Shown: positions 36,198-46,472, numbered from the stretch's first letter. The stretch is DNA of 64,000 bases from an uncultured Gammaproteobacteria bacterium (GCA_913058345.1 CAJXQR010000001.1:1-64000), one strand, 5' to 3'. Made by a program: numbers and translations. Notes: generated by a model from the letters alone, not told the origin.

Positions 36198-37550
36198 ATG
36201 GCATTTCTACAAATGGTTTTTTACACCCTGATTGTACTCGGCGTCTTGGTGACCTTCCATGAGTTTGGCCATTTCTGGGTTGCTCGCCGCTGTGGTATTA
36301 AGGTGACTCGTTTTTCTATTGGGTTTGGTACACCGCTGTTGCGCTGGCGTGATCGTCACGACACGGAGTTCGTTATCGCACTCTTACCTCTTGGTGGCTA
36401 TGTAAAAATGGTCGATGAACGGGAGGGCAATGTTAGCGCAGCGGATTTACCGTATGCTTTTAATCGTAAACCCGTTGGCCAGAGGATGGCCACGGTGGCT
36501 GCCGGGCCAATTGCGAACTTTATCCTCGCTATTCTGCTTTACTGGGTCGTCTATCTCTTAGGTGTTCAAGGTGTCGCCCCGATTATTGGAGACGTTAAGC
36601 CCGGTTCAATTGCAGCTGCGGCGGGCTTAGAGGCTGGTCAGGAAATACTGGCCGTAGATGGTGAGCCGACCCCAACCTGGCAAACCCTCGGTGAGCGCCT
36701 GGTGCACCGTATTGGTGATGATGGCGAGATCCGTTTTACTGTGGCTTACGCAGATTCAAATTTACAGTACGACAGTGCGGCATCTCTGGCGGGGTGGCAC
36801 GTTGATGCGAAGGTCCCAGACCCCATTGGTAGCATGGGTATTGAGCTGTACCAGCCAAAAGTGTTGCCGCTTATCGACGCTGTTACACCGAATAGCCCTG
36901 CAGACCGGGCGGGGCTTGTCAGTGGTGATCAGGTGTTATCCGCCGATGGCATTGCCATACCTGATTGGTACACCTGGGTCGAGTACGTTAGAGAAAGGCC
37001 GGATCAAAGCATTGCAGTACTTGTCGAACGAGAGGGGCAGACACGGGAGTTGAGTTTAACCCCGCGTCGTGTCGAGCAGGGCGGCGAAGTCTTTGGGCAG
37101 GTCGGTGTCAGTGTCGTGACCCCTGAATGGTCAGAGGATTTCTTCCGTGAAACTCGCTATGGGCCGGTTGGTGCTTTTACTAAAGCGCTTTCCCAAACGG
37201 GTTCCACGACACAGATGACCTTTAATTCTATAGGCAAAATGCTAACGGGTGCGCTTTCGGTTGAGCATTTAAGTGGGCCTATCACCATCGCCAAAGTAGC
37301 GGGTACGTCTGCTGATTACGGTTTAGTGCCTTTTTTACAGTTTATGGCTATGCTCAGTGTTAGCCTTGGCGTGCTCAATCTATTACCGGTGCCCGTGTTG
37401 GACGGTGGCCATCTTGTTTACTACATGCTTGAGCTTGTCAAAGGAAGCCCGGTTTCTCTCCGGGCTCAAGCAGTGGGACAGCAAGTCGGATTGTTCTTAA
37501 TTATTGGTTTGATGGTGCTAGCACTATACAATGACGTGCTGCGGCTTTAA
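36198..37550 (+). CDS. rseP: site-2 intramembrane protease RseP
   Basis: Inner-membrane zinc protease that cuts RseA-type anti-sigma factors in the envelope stress response (450 residues). The zinc motif HEFGH is at about 22-26 and the second ligand is in LLPVPVLDGGHL. Two PDZ domains lie between (VKPGSIAAAAGLEAGQEILAV and VTPNSPADRAGLVSGDQVLS). Four membrane helices are expected. Directly before bamA, matching its role in outer-membrane quality control. CAAGG precedes the ATG. Confidence 0.96.
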   Translation: MAFLQMVFYTLIVLGVLVTFHEFGHFWVARRCGIKVTRFSIGFGTPLLRWRDRHDTEFVIALLPLGGYVKMVDEREGNVSAADLPYAFNRKPVGQRMATVAAGPIANFILAILLYWVVYLLGVQGVAPIIGDVKPGSIAAAAGLEAGQEILAVDGEPTPTWQTLGERLVHRIGDDGEIRFTVAYADSNLQYDSAASLAGWHVDAKVPDPIGSMGIELYQPKVLPLIDAVTPNSPADRAGLVSGDQVLSADGIAIPDWYTWVEYVRERPDQSIAVLVEREGQTRELSLTPRRVEQGGEVFGQVGVSVVTPEWSEDFFRETRYGPVGAFTKALSQTGSTTQMTFNSIGKMLTGALSVEHLSGPITIAKVAGTSADYGLVPFLQFMAMLSVSLGVLNLLPVPVLDGGHLVYYMLELVKGSPVSLRAQAVGQQVGLFLIIGLMVLALYNDVLRL

Positions 37551-37592
37551 GTCGATAACCCAATCTAACAACAAGAGTTACTTTACGCGTCT

Positions 37593-39911
37593 ATGAAACG
37601 ACTTTTTCTGCCGTTGTTGCTTTGCCTGTGCCCTCTGTTAGCTATTGCTGATGTGTTCCAGATTGAAGATATCCGTCTCGACGGCCTGCAAAGGGTTTCG
37701 GCGGGAACCGTATTTGCTTCGCTGCCTGTGCAGGCCGGCGAGCTGATCGACGAGGAGGGTGTGCGCGTAGCGGTACGGACTTTGTTCAAAACAGGTTACT
37801 TTAACGACATCAATATTGCTCGAGAAGGTAATGTGCTGGTTGTCAGTCTAAAAGAGCGCCCAGCCGTGGCTGAGATTAATATTGATGGCAACAAGGCGAT
37901 TGAAACACCCGACTTGTTAAATGCTCTGCGAGATTCTGGCCTCGCTGAAGGACAAATTTTTAAACAGACGGTGCTCGAAGGCATGAGTCAGGAGTTGCGT
38001 CGTCAGTATGTCAGCCAGGGTCGCTATGGGGCATCGGTTGTCTCTGAAATTGATGTCTTGCCGCGTAATCGCGTAGCCGTCAACTTGACGATTGATGAAG
38101 GTCAGGTTGCCTCGATTAAGCACATTAACGTGGTGGGCAATAAGGCCTTTGATGACGAAACCCTTCAAAAACTCTTTGAATTAAAGACCAGTAATATTTT
38201 GTCGTGGATTTTTAACGATGATAAATATTCGCGCGAAAAGCTGTCGGGTGATCTGGAACGTATTGAATCCTGGTACCTGGATCGTGGTTATTTAAAGTTT
38301 GCTATTGACTCAACACAAGTGTCCCTTAGCCCTGATAGAGATGCTGTTTTTGTCACGGTGAATATCAGCGAAGGCGATGTGTATACGGTTGGAGAAGTTG
38401 AACTCGCCGGTGAGCTGATTCTTCCCGAAAATCTTTTGCGGTTGATGATTCTAACCCGTAAAGATATGACTTTTTCCCAAGCCTTGATGACCCGGACGAA
38501 AGATATCATTATTCGCCGCCTGGGGGCAGACGGTTACACTTTTGCAGAAGTTGAAGCGTATCCCGATATTGATGAAGAAAATAAGACAGCGAAGATTACC
38601 TATTACGTCACACCTGGTAAGCGCTCTTATGTGCGGCGTATAGAGTTTCGCGGCAATACGAAAACTGACGATGAGGTTCTGCGTCGTGAAATGCGGCAAA
38701 TGGAAAGTGCTTCGGCGTCTAATACCTTATTGGAGCGCTCTAAAGTCAGACTTGAGCGTTTAAGTTATTTTAAACAAGTGGATATGGAGACCCGAGAGGT
38801 ACCGGGTACCGATGATCAGCTTGATGTTTTTTACACGGTTGAAGAACAACCGTCGGGTAGTGTTGGTGCCAGTCTTGGTGTCGCTCAGGGATCGGGCATT
38901 ATCTTGGGCGGTAATATCTCTGAGAGCAACTTTTTTGGTACGGGTAATTCTGTAAGCCTTGGGTTGAGTAGTAGTAGTTATCGAGATAGTGCTTCCCTGT
39001 CTTTTAATAATCCTTATTTTACGAAGGACGGTGTGAGTGTCGGTTACCGTGTTGCATTTACTGCAACGGATTATGGTGAATATGATGTCGCGGACTACAC
39101 CACAGATAGCCTTAGCACGAGTGTCAATTTTGGATACCCTCTCTCTGAAACGTCGCGGATCAGTATCGGCTTTGGTTATGAACAACTGGAAGTGGATGTG
39201 GGGCTGTTTCCAACACTGGAAATCCTACAGTTCCTCCAGGACAACGGTGATACCTACAAGATGATTACCAGTACCTTAAGCTGGACTCAGTCGACTCTGA
39301 ACCGTGGCATATTGGCTACGCGTGGCGCATCTCAGCGAGCCAGTGTTGAATATTCCACCCCCATTGGAGATATGGAATACCTCAAGTTTAGTTACTCAGG
39401 TCAGTACTTTCGTCCTCTCACTCGCAGTTTGACGCTGCATCTAAAAACCGATATTGGCTACGGTATTGGGCTCGGTGATACAGATCGTTTGCCGTTTTTT
39501 AAGAATTATTACGGTGGTGGTTTTGGCTCTGTGCGTGGCTTTGAACGAAATAGTCTTGGGCCCCAGGACACACCGAATGCCTTTTATGGCGATGACTCCG
39601 ATGCCTTTGGGGGCAACGTTAAAATTACGGGGACGGCAGAAGTGATTTTCCCTGTTCCATTTATGAGAGATAATCGCAGTGTTCAAGCGGCTGTTTTCCT
39701 GGATGCTGGTAATATTTTTGATACAGATTGTAACGAGACACAAATCAATTGCTTTAGGCCAGAATTAGGTGAGTTGCGTTATTCGATCGGTATCGGTGGT
39801 ACTTGGTTGAGTGGCTTTGGGCCAATTACGGTTGCGCTAGCCAGAGCAATGGATAAGGGCGATTTTGATGAAACTGAAGTTTTCCAGTTTTCATTAGGGC
39901 AGGGTTTCTAA
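37593..39911 (+). CDS. bamA: outer membrane protein assembly factor BamA
   Basis: Central pore of the BAM complex that inserts beta-barrel proteins (772 residues; E. coli has 810). Signal peptide of about 19 residues (MKRLFLPLLLCLCPLLAIA). Five POTRA domains fill about 20-415, the first starting DVFQIEDIRLDGLQRVSAG. The 16-strand barrel follows, with the conserved GGGFGSVRGFERNSLGP of the lid loop. The chain ends in Phe (SLGQGF), as BAM substrates do. Sits between rseP and skp. Confidence 0.97.
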   Translation: MKRLFLPLLLCLCPLLAIADVFQIEDIRLDGLQRVSAGTVFASLPVQAGELIDEEGVRVAVRTLFKTGYFNDINIAREGNVLVVSLKERPAVAEINIDGNKAIETPDLLNALRDSGLAEGQIFKQTVLEGMSQELRRQYVSQGRYGASVVSEIDVLPRNRVAVNLTIDEGQVASIKHINVVGNKAFDDETLQKLFELKTSNILSWIFNDDKYSREKLSGDLERIESWYLDRGYLKFAIDSTQVSLSPDRDAVFVTVNISEGDVYTVGEVELAGELILPENLLRLMILTRKDMTFSQALMTRTKDIIIRRLGADGYTFAEVEAYPDIDEENKTAKITYYVTPGKRSYVRRIEFRGNTKTDDEVLRREMRQMESASASNTLLERSKVRLERLSYFKQVDMETREVPGTDDQLDVFYTVEEQPSGSVGASLGVAQGSGIILGGNISESNFFGTGNSVSLGLSSSSYRDSASLSFNNPYFTKDGVSVGYRVAFTATDYGEYDVADYTTDSLSTSVNFGYPLSETSRISIGFGYEQLEVDVGLFPTLEILQFLQDNGDTYKMITSTLSWTQSTLNRGILATRGASQRASVEYSTPIGDMEYLKFSYSGQYFRPLTRSLTLHLKTDIGYGIGLGDTDRLPFFKNYYGGGFGSVRGFERNSLGPQDTPNAFYGDDSDAFGGNVKITGTAEVIFPVPFMRDNRSVQAAVFLDAGNIFDTDCNETQINCFRPELGELRYSIGIGGTWLSGFGPITVALARAMDKGDFDETEVFQFSLGQGF

Positions 39912-39959
39912 TCACGTTAAACAGGTTTGAAGTAAGTACCATAACTTTAGGATAGGAGA

Positions 39960-40475
39960 ATGGATGTGTTGAATATAAAACGATTGTTACTAGTCGCAGC
40001 CTGTATGTTGAGTTTGAGCGCTGTCGCTGAAGAAAAGATTGCGGTTATTGATGTCGCGAGAGCTATCTTTAGCACAGACATTGCTAAACAACGCCAGGAA
40101 GAAATGCAAAGCGGTTCTGAATTTGCTTCGCTGCAAGCAAAATATGACAACATCGGTGCAGATATGAAAGCTCTGCAAAAAGAAGTGGAAGGTAAGGCTA
40201 TGACCTTATCTCAGGAAAAGGCCGCGGAATATAAGAAAAAAATGGAGTACTTACGTGCCGATATGGAGCTTGTTTCACGCAAGCTCCAAGCAGAAATAAA
40301 AGCTTTGCAAAACAGAATTATGCAAGAGCTACAGCCCAAAGCTTTGGAATCCATTAAAGAGCTGGTCGAAGAGGGGGAAATTACCTTGTTGCTACAACGC
40401 GAGTCGGTGATTTCGGCAACCCCTGATAAAGACTTAACCGGTAAGCTGGTTGAGCGTCTGAATAAAAAACCCTGA
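39960..40475 (+). CDS. skp: periplasmic chaperone Skp/OmpH family
   Basis: Holdase chaperone for unfolded outer-membrane proteins. Signal peptide (LLLVAACMLSLSAVA), then KIAVIDVARAIFST and a long charged coiled-coil (about 55-125) that forms the tentacles of the trimer, closing with LLQRESVISATPDKDLTGKLV. The ATG at 39960 is only 1-2 bases from AGGAG. The in-frame GTG at 39966 or TTG at 39969 would be better spaced and still keep the signal peptide. 171 residues from the ATG. Confidence 0.92.
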   Translation: MDVLNIKRLLLVAACMLSLSAVAEEKIAVIDVARAIFSTDIAKQRQEEMQSGSEFASLQAKYDNIGADMKALQKEVEGKAMTLSQEKAAEYKKKMEYLRADMELVSRKLQAEIKALQNRIMQELQPKALESIKELVEEGEITLLLQRESVISATPDKDLTGKLVERLNKKP

Positions 40476-40488
40476 CCGTTCGATTACG

Positions 40489-41511
40489 ATGACGAAAAGT
40501 TACAGCCTGCAAGACATTGCCGACTACCTGGGAGCAGAGCTTCGCGGTGATACAGCCTGTCAAATAACGGGACTCAATACACTTGAGCATGGTCAGACAG
40601 GGGACTTGGTTTTCCTGGCTAATAAAGCCTATGAGCGCTACCTGAGCACTACCCAGGCAAGTGCTGTACTTCTTGAACCACGTTATGCTGAAGCCTTTGC
40701 CGGGAACGCGCTTGTGCTCGACAATCCCTACGTTGCCTATGCCCGAATCAGCAGCTGGTTTGTTCACAGTACACCGCCCGAGGGTGGTGTTCACCCCTCG
40801 GCCGTTATCGCCGATTCTGCCTCGCTGGCGGACGGCGTGTCTATCGGCCCCCATGTCAGTATCGGTGAGCGAGTGAAAATTGGCGCCGGTGTCAATATTG
40901 GCCCCGGCGTGTCCATAGGCAATGATAGTACTATCGGCAGCGGCTCTCGTTTGTATAGTAATGTCAGTGTTTATCACGGTGTCAGTATTGGTTGTGACAC
41001 AGTGATACACAGCAACACAGTGATTGGTGCTGACGGTTTTGGTTTTGCCAATGACGGCGGTGAGTGGATCAAAATTCACCAGCTTGGTAGCGTTGAAATT
41101 GGTAATAACGTCGAAATTGGGGCCTGCACGACAATTGACCGTGGCGCTTTGGATAACACTGTGATTGAAGACGGCGTGATTCTCGATAACCATGTTCAAA
41201 TTGCCCACAATGTGCGTATTGGTGAGAACACCGCAATGGCCGCTTATGCCGGGATTTCCGGTAGTACGAAGATTGGCAAGAACTGTGTTTTTGCTGCGCA
41301 TGCTGGAGCCGTAGGCCATATCACCGTAGGTGATGGTGTGGTCGCGATGGCGCGCTGTACGATTTCTAAATCCACTGCCAAAGCGGGCTCTTATTCTTCA
41401 GGCTTGTTGATGGATGAGACGCGACAATGGCGCAAGAACGCTGTGCGATTTGGCCAGCTTGATGATATGGCGCGGCGTCTAAAACAGCTTGAAAAAGACA
41501 GCCAAGCATAA
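40489..41511 (+). CDS. lpxD: UDP-3-O-(3-hydroxyacyl)glucosamine N-acyltransferase LpxD
   Basis: Third acylation step of lipid A synthesis (340 residues). The N-terminal uridine-binding domain is followed by a left-handed beta-helix of hexapeptide repeats (about 100-290: GVSIGPHVSIGERVKIGAG and so on). The conserved DGFGFANDGGEWIKIHQLG and the ACTTIDRGALDNTVI blocks precede the catalytic His in DNHVQIAHN. A C-terminal helix follows. It lies 14 bases after skp and 25 bases before fabZ, in the usual lpx order. Confidence 0.97.
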   Translation: MTKSYSLQDIADYLGAELRGDTACQITGLNTLEHGQTGDLVFLANKAYERYLSTTQASAVLLEPRYAEAFAGNALVLDNPYVAYARISSWFVHSTPPEGGVHPSAVIADSASLADGVSIGPHVSIGERVKIGAGVNIGPGVSIGNDSTIGSGSRLYSNVSVYHGVSIGCDTVIHSNTVIGADGFGFANDGGEWIKIHQLGSVEIGNNVEIGACTTIDRGALDNTVIEDGVILDNHVQIAHNVRIGENTAMAAYAGISGSTKIGKNCVFAAHAGAVGHITVGDGVVAMARCTISKSTAKAGSYSSGLLMDETRQWRKNAVRFGQLDDMARRLKQLEKDSQA

Positions 41512-41536
41512 CCTCTGTTTTTAATTAAGGAACTTC

Positions 41537-41980
41537 ATGGACATTGATGAAATAAAGAAATTACTACCCCACCGTTATCCGTTTTTATTGGTTGACCGTG
41601 TCGTAGAGATAGAGCTAGGTGAGCGTATCCTTGCCTACAAAAACATCAGTGCCAACGAAGAAGTCTTTAATGGACATTTTCCAGAGAGACAAATTTTCCC
41701 CGGAGTGATGATTATAGAAGCTATGGCTCAGGCAGCGGGCTTACTTGGCTTTGCCTCGGTGAACAAACAGGCAGGTGATAACTCTCTGTATTTATTTGCC
41801 GGTGCAGATGACGTGCGCTTTAAGCGTCCGGTTGTACCGGGTGATCGCTTAATGCTTGAAGCCGAGATTGATTCGAATAAGCGCAACATCTGGCGCTTTA
41901 AGTGCAGTGCTCATGTCGATGGGCAACTTGCTTGTCGTGCCTCTATTCTTTGTGCGCTGCAGGGTGATAACGCGAAATGA
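41537..41980 (+). CDS. fabZ: 3-hydroxyacyl-ACP dehydratase FabZ
   Basis: Hot-dog-fold dehydratase of fatty acid elongation (147 residues), competing with LpxA and LpxD for 3-hydroxyacyl-ACP. [14 protein letters not shown] near the N-terminus, then [24 protein letters not shown] with the catalytic His and Glu, and [28 protein letters not shown] precedes the ATG. Placed between lpxD and lpxA. Confidence 0.97.
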   Translation: MDIDEIKKLLPHRYPFLLVDRVVEIELGERILAYKNISANEEVFNGHFPERQIFPGVMIIEAMAQAAGLLGFASVNKQAGDNSLYLFAGADDVRFKRPVVPGDRLMLEAEIDSNKRNIWRFKCSAHVDGQLACRASILCALQGDNAK

Positions 41981-42029
41981 TACGGTTCGTTGATCTTCTA
42001 TTCAGACTCTCGTGCTGCGAATGGCCTCT

Positions 42030-42806
42030 ATGACAAAGATACATCCCGCGGCGATTATAGATCCAAGCGCAAAAATCGGTGAAAATGTCGAGGTGGGTCC
42101 CTGGACTCAGATTGGTGCCAATGTTGAGGTCGGTGACAATTGTGTTATTCATTCCCATGTGGTGCTAAAGGGCCCCACGGTGATTGGTAAAAATAACAAA
42201 ATTTTTCAGTTTTCAACCCTCGGCGAAGATACTCCTGATATGAAATTCCAGGGTGAGGAAACCCACCTCATCGTTGGTGATAATAATACCTTCCGAGAAG
42301 GTGTTACTGTTCATCGGGGCACAGTGCAAGATAATGCAGAAACCCGCATTGGCTCTAATAACTTGTTTATGGCTTACGTTCATGTTGGCCACGACTGTGT
42401 GGTCGGCGATCATAATATTCTGGTCAATAACGCCTCTATATCCGGCCATATCCATCTTGGAGACTGGGTGTTTCTCTCTGGCTACACCCTGATACATCAG
42501 TTCGTTAGAATTGGCTCTCATGCCTTTTTGGGTGCGGGGGCCTATCTCAATCAAGATTTGCCCGCCTATGTGATGGCAGCTGGGCATCCGGCGATACCAC
42601 GTACGATTAACAAAATTGGCCTGGAGCGTAGGGGTTTTGATAAGGCGCAAATTGCGGCAATTAATAAAGCCTACAAAATACTTTATCGCCAAGGTTTAAA
42701 GCTGGATGAGGCAATGACGCGTATTCTTGCCAATGAACAACACCGCGATGTGTTGCAGCCCTTTATCGATTCAATCAATAACACTGAGCGCGGCATTATC
42801 CGCTAA
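42030..42806 (+). CDS. lpxA: UDP-N-acetylglucosamine O-acyltransferase LpxA
   Basis: First committed step of lipid A synthesis (258 residues). Beta-helix of hexapeptides; the catalytic base is His121 in HVGHDC, equal to E. coli His125. VHRGTVQ and the C-terminal RRGFDKAQIAAINKAYK are conserved. The residue aligned with the E. coli chain-length ruler Gly173 (Met in P. aeruginosa) is Ala169 in SHAFLGAGAYLNQD. Possible starts are GTG 42012, ATG 42021 and ATG 42030; the last gives the family's usual N-terminus (MTKIHPAAIID). Followed by lpxB after 2 bases. Confidence 0.96.
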   Translation: MTKIHPAAIIDPSAKIGENVEVGPWTQIGANVEVGDNCVIHSHVVLKGPTVIGKNNKIFQFSTLGEDTPDMKFQGEETHLIVGDNNTFREGVTVHRGTVQDNAETRIGSNNLFMAYVHVGHDCVVGDHNILVNNASISGHIHLGDWVFLSGYTLIHQFVRIGSHAFLGAGAYLNQDLPAYVMAAGHPAIPRTINKIGLERRGFDKAQIAAINKAYKILYRQGLKLDEAMTRILANEQHRDVLQPFIDSINNTERGIIR

Positions 42807-42808
42807 CC

Positions 42809-43969
42809 GTGACTAATCACCCCTTACGCATCGGTCTCGTTGTCGGCGAGGCTTCGGGCGATCAGCTCGGGGCAGGTTTGATAGCAGCCTTGAAACAAAG
42901 CCATCCCGATGCGATTTTTGAAGGTGTTGCGGGTCCACAAATGCAGGCCTTGGGCTGCCAGTCACTTTATCCCATGGAAACCCTCTCCGTGATGGGCTTG
43001 GTTGAACCGCTCAAGCGTTTACCGGCTTTACTGCGTATGCGACGAGGTCTGATAGAGCATTTTATTGCCCAGCCCCCAGATGTCTTCATTGGCATTGATG
43101 CCCCCGATTTTAATCTTGGCATTGAGCTGCGCTTAAAAAAAGCCGGTATCCCGACCGTGCATTACGTGAGCCCTTCTGTCTGGGCCTGGCGACAGGGGCG
43201 GATTAAGAAAATTGCTCGAGCTGTGTCCCATATGCTGACTTTGCTACCCTTTGAGGCTGATTTTTATCAGGATCACAAGGTGCCGGTCACGTTTGTCGGT
43301 CATCATCTGGCTGACGAATTGCCGTTGCAGCCTGATGTGCAAGCGGCCCGCTCTCAGCTTAACTTACCGAGTGGAACACCGATTATCGCGTTGTTACCGG
43401 GTAGCCGGCAATCTGAAGTGGCATTGCTGGGTCAATTATTTCTCGATACGGCACGTCTGTGTTTAAAAGAAAAGCCCGAATTATTATTCGTTTTGCCGGC
43501 AGCCAACCCTGCACGACGTCAACAAATTGATGGGATGCTCGCCGAGTATGGGGACTTGCCTGTAACGGTCTTCGATGGCCAATCGCATTTGGTCATGGAG
43601 GCCGCTGATGTTGTGTTGCTTGCCTCCGGGACCACTGCACTTGAAGCAATGCTGCTGAAAAAACCGATGGTTGTGAGTTATAAAACCGGTTGGTTGACTC
43701 ACGCTATTATTTCAAGAATGCTCAAAGTGCCCTATGTTTCTCTACCTAACCTTCTGGCAGGACGAGAACTTGTACCCGAGGTCTTACAGGGTGAGGCCAC
43801 TGCAGAGAAGCTCGCTGAGCTTTTATTGGCTCGCTTGGGTAATTCGGCGGTGGCTATCAAATTGCGCAGCGACTTCACGCAAATACACCAGCAAATAAAA
43901 TGTAACGGCAACCAGAAAGCCGCTGAAGCGGTGCTTGCAGTGATTGCAAAACACGGCGGTCATGCCTAA
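42809..43969 (+). CDS. lpxB: lipid-A-disaccharide synthase LpxB
   Basis: Glycosyltransferase family 19 enzyme joining two acylated glucosamines (386 residues). [19 protein letters not shown] at the start, [53 protein letters not shown] and [10 protein letters not shown] are all typical. The start is GTG, two bases after the lpxA stop. The final TAA overlaps the rnhB ATG by one base. Confidence 0.97.
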   Translation: MTNHPLRIGLVVGEASGDQLGAGLIAALKQSHPDAIFEGVAGPQMQALGCQSLYPMETLSVMGLVEPLKRLPALLRMRRGLIEHFIAQPPDVFIGIDAPDFNLGIELRLKKAGIPTVHYVSPSVWAWRQGRIKKIARAVSHMLTLLPFEADFYQDHKVPVTFVGHHLADELPLQPDVQAARSQLNLPSGTPIIALLPGSRQSEVALLGQLFLDTARLCLKEKPELLFVLPAANPARRQQIDGMLAEYGDLPVTVFDGQSHLVMEAADVVLLASGTTALEAMLLKKPMVVSYKTGWLTHAIISRMLKVPYVSLPNLLAGRELVPEVLQGEATAEKLAELLLARLGNSAVAIKLRSDFTQIHQQIKCNGNQKAAEAVLAVIAKHGGHA

Positions 43970-44580
43970 TGGCGAAGCGTAGTACACCGCTAGAAATAGA
44001 CCCGCAATGGGAGACCGTTCGTCTGCTTGCCGGCGTTGATGAAGTCGGCCGTGGTCCATTGGCGGGTGATGTGGTCACCGCTGCGGTCATACTCGACCCA
44101 CAGCGGCCCATTGCAGGTCTGGCGGACTCGAAGAAACTGACTGAAAAGCGACGTCAAAGTCTCTATCGGGAGATTACAGAGAAGGCGCTGCACTGGACCG
44201 TCGGCAGGGCAAGTGTCGCAGAAATTGATGAGATCAATATTCTGCAGGCCACTCTACTGGCGATGGTGAGAGCAGTTGATGGCTTGGCAGTGGTGCCAGA
44301 GTTGGTGTTAGTTGATGGCAACCGACTACCTCGTTGGTCTTATAACTCACAGGCTGTGGTGGGTGGCGATGGGCAGATAGCAGCGATTAGTGCGGCGTCA
44401 ATTATTGCCAAAGTCACTCGCGATGCTGAACTGGCCGATTTAGACATACTTTATCCAGGCTATGGTTTTGCGGGCCATAAAGGGTATGGTACGGCACAGC
44501 ACTTGGCTGCTTTGAAGTCCTTGGGTCCGTGCCCTGTCCATAGGCAGTCTTTCCGCCCCGTCAGGGAAAACCGCCGTTAA
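43969..44580 (+). CDS. rnhB: ribonuclease HII
   Basis: Cuts RNA of RNA-DNA hybrids and single ribonucleotides in DNA (203 residues). [21 protein letters not shown] carries the first acidic residues, [12 protein letters not shown] follows, then VLVDGNRLP with the third Asp and [16 protein letters not shown] with the fourth; [11 protein letters not shown] closes the core. The ATG overlaps the lpxB stop (TAATG). Last gene of the lpx run; dnaE, which often follows, is absent here. Confidence 0.96.
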   Translation: MAKRSTPLEIDPQWETVRLLAGVDEVGRGPLAGDVVTAAVILDPQRPIAGLADSKKLTEKRRQSLYREITEKALHWTVGRASVAEIDEINILQATLLAMVRAVDGLAVVPELVLVDGNRLPRWSYNSQAVVGGDGQIAAISAASIIAKVTRDAELADLDILYPGYGFAGHKGYGTAQHLAALKSLGPCPVHRQSFRPVRENRR

Positions 44581-44659
44581 AATTCACCGCCAATGGTAGT
44601 GCAGTGCTGGCACTGGCAGTCCGTCGAGTGAGCTATACTTTTGTGTAACCTTTGGGAAT

Positions 44660-45685
44660 GTGTCCACCGTGCTTGATACCCGCCCCCTTTTATTAACGAG
44701 CGACTTCCCCGCAGTACACCGTGCACTGCCAGAGACACTGCAGGTTAATCTCGGTTATCTCTGCAATTTGAGTTGTACCCATTGTCACGTCAATGCGGGC
44801 CCGAAACGCACTGAATTAATGGCGCTGACACAAATTGAATTGGTATTGGACGTTTTACAGCGGCGTCAATTAAAAACGCTCGATTTAACCGGCGGCGCGC
44901 CGGAGATGAACCCCCACTTTCGCTATCTGGTTGAACAAGCCCGAGGGCTTGGTGTGACGGTGATAGATCGCTGCAATTTGACTATTCTAGAAGAGCCAGG
45001 CTATGAAGACCTGGCAGAGTTTCTCGCCACTCAGGGCGTCGAAATTGTCGCCTCGCTACCGTGTTATTCCGAGCGAAATGTCGCCGAGCAGCGTGGCAAA
45101 GGTATTTTTGAAACCAGTATTGCAGCCCTGAAAAAATTGAATGCTTTGGGTTATGGACAGGGCGAAGGGCTATATTTAAATCTTGTTTACAATCCCAATG
45201 GCACGTTTTTACCGCCCCCTCAGGCGGCTCTTGAGCGAGAATATAAGCTTCATTTACAGCAAGACTTTGGCTTGCAATTTGACCAGCTTTTTACGATAAC
45301 CAATATGCCGATTAAGCGTTATGGCGCTATGTTACTGGCCAAAGGCGAATACGCTACTTACATGCAATTATTAAAAGATAACTACAGTGCTGAAAATGTA
45401 GGTACGTTAATGTGCCGGCGTCTACTTAGCGTCGACTGGCAGGGCTATCTCTATGATTGTGATTTTAATCAAATGCTGGATTTACCAATAAACCCAGGGA
45501 AAAATGTGCTACAAAACCAGCAGGCTTTAATTGCATCCGATAAACCGCGCCCCCACTTACGCGACTTGATGGAGACTGACTTTTCAACTCAGGCTATTGT
45601 CGTTGGCGATCACTGTTACGCTTGTACAGCCGGGCAGGGCAGTAGCTGTGGGGGCTCTTTACATGAGGAATCAACAAATGAGTAA
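44660..45685 (+). CDS. arsS: arsenosugar biosynthesis radical SAM protein ArsS-type
   Basis: Radical SAM enzyme (341 residues) of the ArsS group, which in cyanobacteria adds a 5'-deoxyadenosyl group to dimethylarsenite toward arsenosugars. The cluster motif is C-X3-C-X2-C at Cys35, Cys39 and Cys42 (LCNLSCTHCHVNAGPKRTE), followed by the TGGAPEMNP SAM segment. Further cysteines lie in LMCRRLL, YDCDFNQ and the C-terminal HCYACTAG and SSCGG, suggesting an auxiliary cluster. Start is GTG. Its stop lies inside the start region of the following glycosyltransferase (8-base overlap). The methyltransferase ArsM expected upstream in the pathway is not in the window. Confidence 0.88.
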   Translation: MSTVLDTRPLLLTSDFPAVHRALPETLQVNLGYLCNLSCTHCHVNAGPKRTELMALTQIELVLDVLQRRQLKTLDLTGGAPEMNPHFRYLVEQARGLGVTVIDRCNLTILEEPGYEDLAEFLATQGVEIVASLPCYSERNVAEQRGKGIFETSIAALKKLNALGYGQGEGLYLNLVYNPNGTFLPPPQAALEREYKLHLQQDFGLQFDQLFTITNMPIKRYGAMLLAKGEYATYMQLLKDNYSAENVGTLMCRRLLSVDWQGYLYDCDFNQMLDLPINPGKNVLQNQQALIASDKPRPHLRDLMETDFSTQAIVVGDHCYACTAGQGSSCGGSLHEESTNE

Positions 45686-46418
45686 AAACCAGTCCTCGAC
45701 AAAGACGGTCCCGCCAATAGAGGACGATGCACTACCGCTGTCGATTGTTATTCCCGTTCTAAATGAGGCAGAAGAAATTTACTCCTGTCTGCGACATTTA
45801 CAGCCACTCAGGAAACAGGGCGTTCAGGTGATCGTCGTTGATGGTGGCAGTGAAGACGCTACCATTACTGTGGCAACACCCCTGGCCGATCAGGTGATTA
45901 GCTCCGAAAAAGGGCGGGCGCGGCAAATGAATGCGGGTGCCGCTTTGGCAGATCGTGACTGGCTGCTCTTCCTGCACGCTGATACACGACTGCCTGCTAA
46001 CTTGTCTGACATTATGATTGTGTGGCGTTTCAGTCCTGCAGTGTGGGGCTACTTTGGTGTTAAAGTCAGGGACGCGCCACCCTTATTGCGTGTCGTCCAG
46101 TGGTGTATGAATCGCCGTTCATTCTTGACACGCATTAGTACGGGCGATCAATGCCAATTTGTAAAACGTGAGGTGTTTGAGCAAATAGGTGGCTTTGCCG
46201 ATATTCCTCTGATGGAAGATGTCGAACTCAGCAAGCGGCTTAAGAAAAAATCTCGCCCCCTTTTCGTCAATGCCAAGGCAGAGACCTCGGGCCGCAAGTG
46301 GCAGCGTGACGGCATCTGGCCCACTATCTTTTTGATGTGGCGTTTGCGTCTGGCCTATTTTCTAGGTGTTTCACCAGTGGTTCTTGAGCAGCGCTACTAC
46401 CCGCCTGAAAAGCCGTGA
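45678..46418 (+). CDS. TIGR04283-type family 2 glycosyltransferase (arsenosugar-linked)
   Basis: GT-A fold glycosyltransferase (246 residues). LSIVIPVLNEAEEIYSCL, VIVVDGGSEDATI and the metal motif WLLFLHADTRLP are typical, as is FGVKV and later GDQCQFVKREVFEQIGGF with LMEDVELSKRLKK. The frame opens at 45597, but the ATG at 45678 gives the proper N-terminus and overlaps the arsS stop by 8 bases (ATGAGTAA), so it is probably translationally coupled. Family members are regular neighbours of ArsS and DUF2064 proteins. Expected donor and acceptor sugars are unproven. Confidence 0.88.
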   Translation: MSKNQSSTKTVPPIEDDALPLSIVIPVLNEAEEIYSCLRHLQPLRKQGVQVIVVDGGSEDATITVATPLADQVISSEKGRARQMNAGAALADRDWLLFLHADTRLPANLSDIMIVWRFSPAVWGYFGVKVRDAPPLLRVVQWCMNRRSFLTRISTGDQCQFVKREVFEQIGGFADIPLMEDVELSKRLKKKSRPLFVNAKAETSGRKWQRDGIWPTIFLMWRLRLAYFLGVSPVVLEQRYYPPEKP

Positions 46419-46472
46419 TACCAGCTCTGTGTTTGATCAGAGTGGAGTCATAGCGGGCCTAAGAGTCCTTTT

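Noticed and set aside
40381-41319. Long 312-codon minus-strand frame inside skp/lpxD
   Set aside because: Shadow created by the hexapeptide-repeat codon pattern of lpxD; the plus-strand gene is certain.
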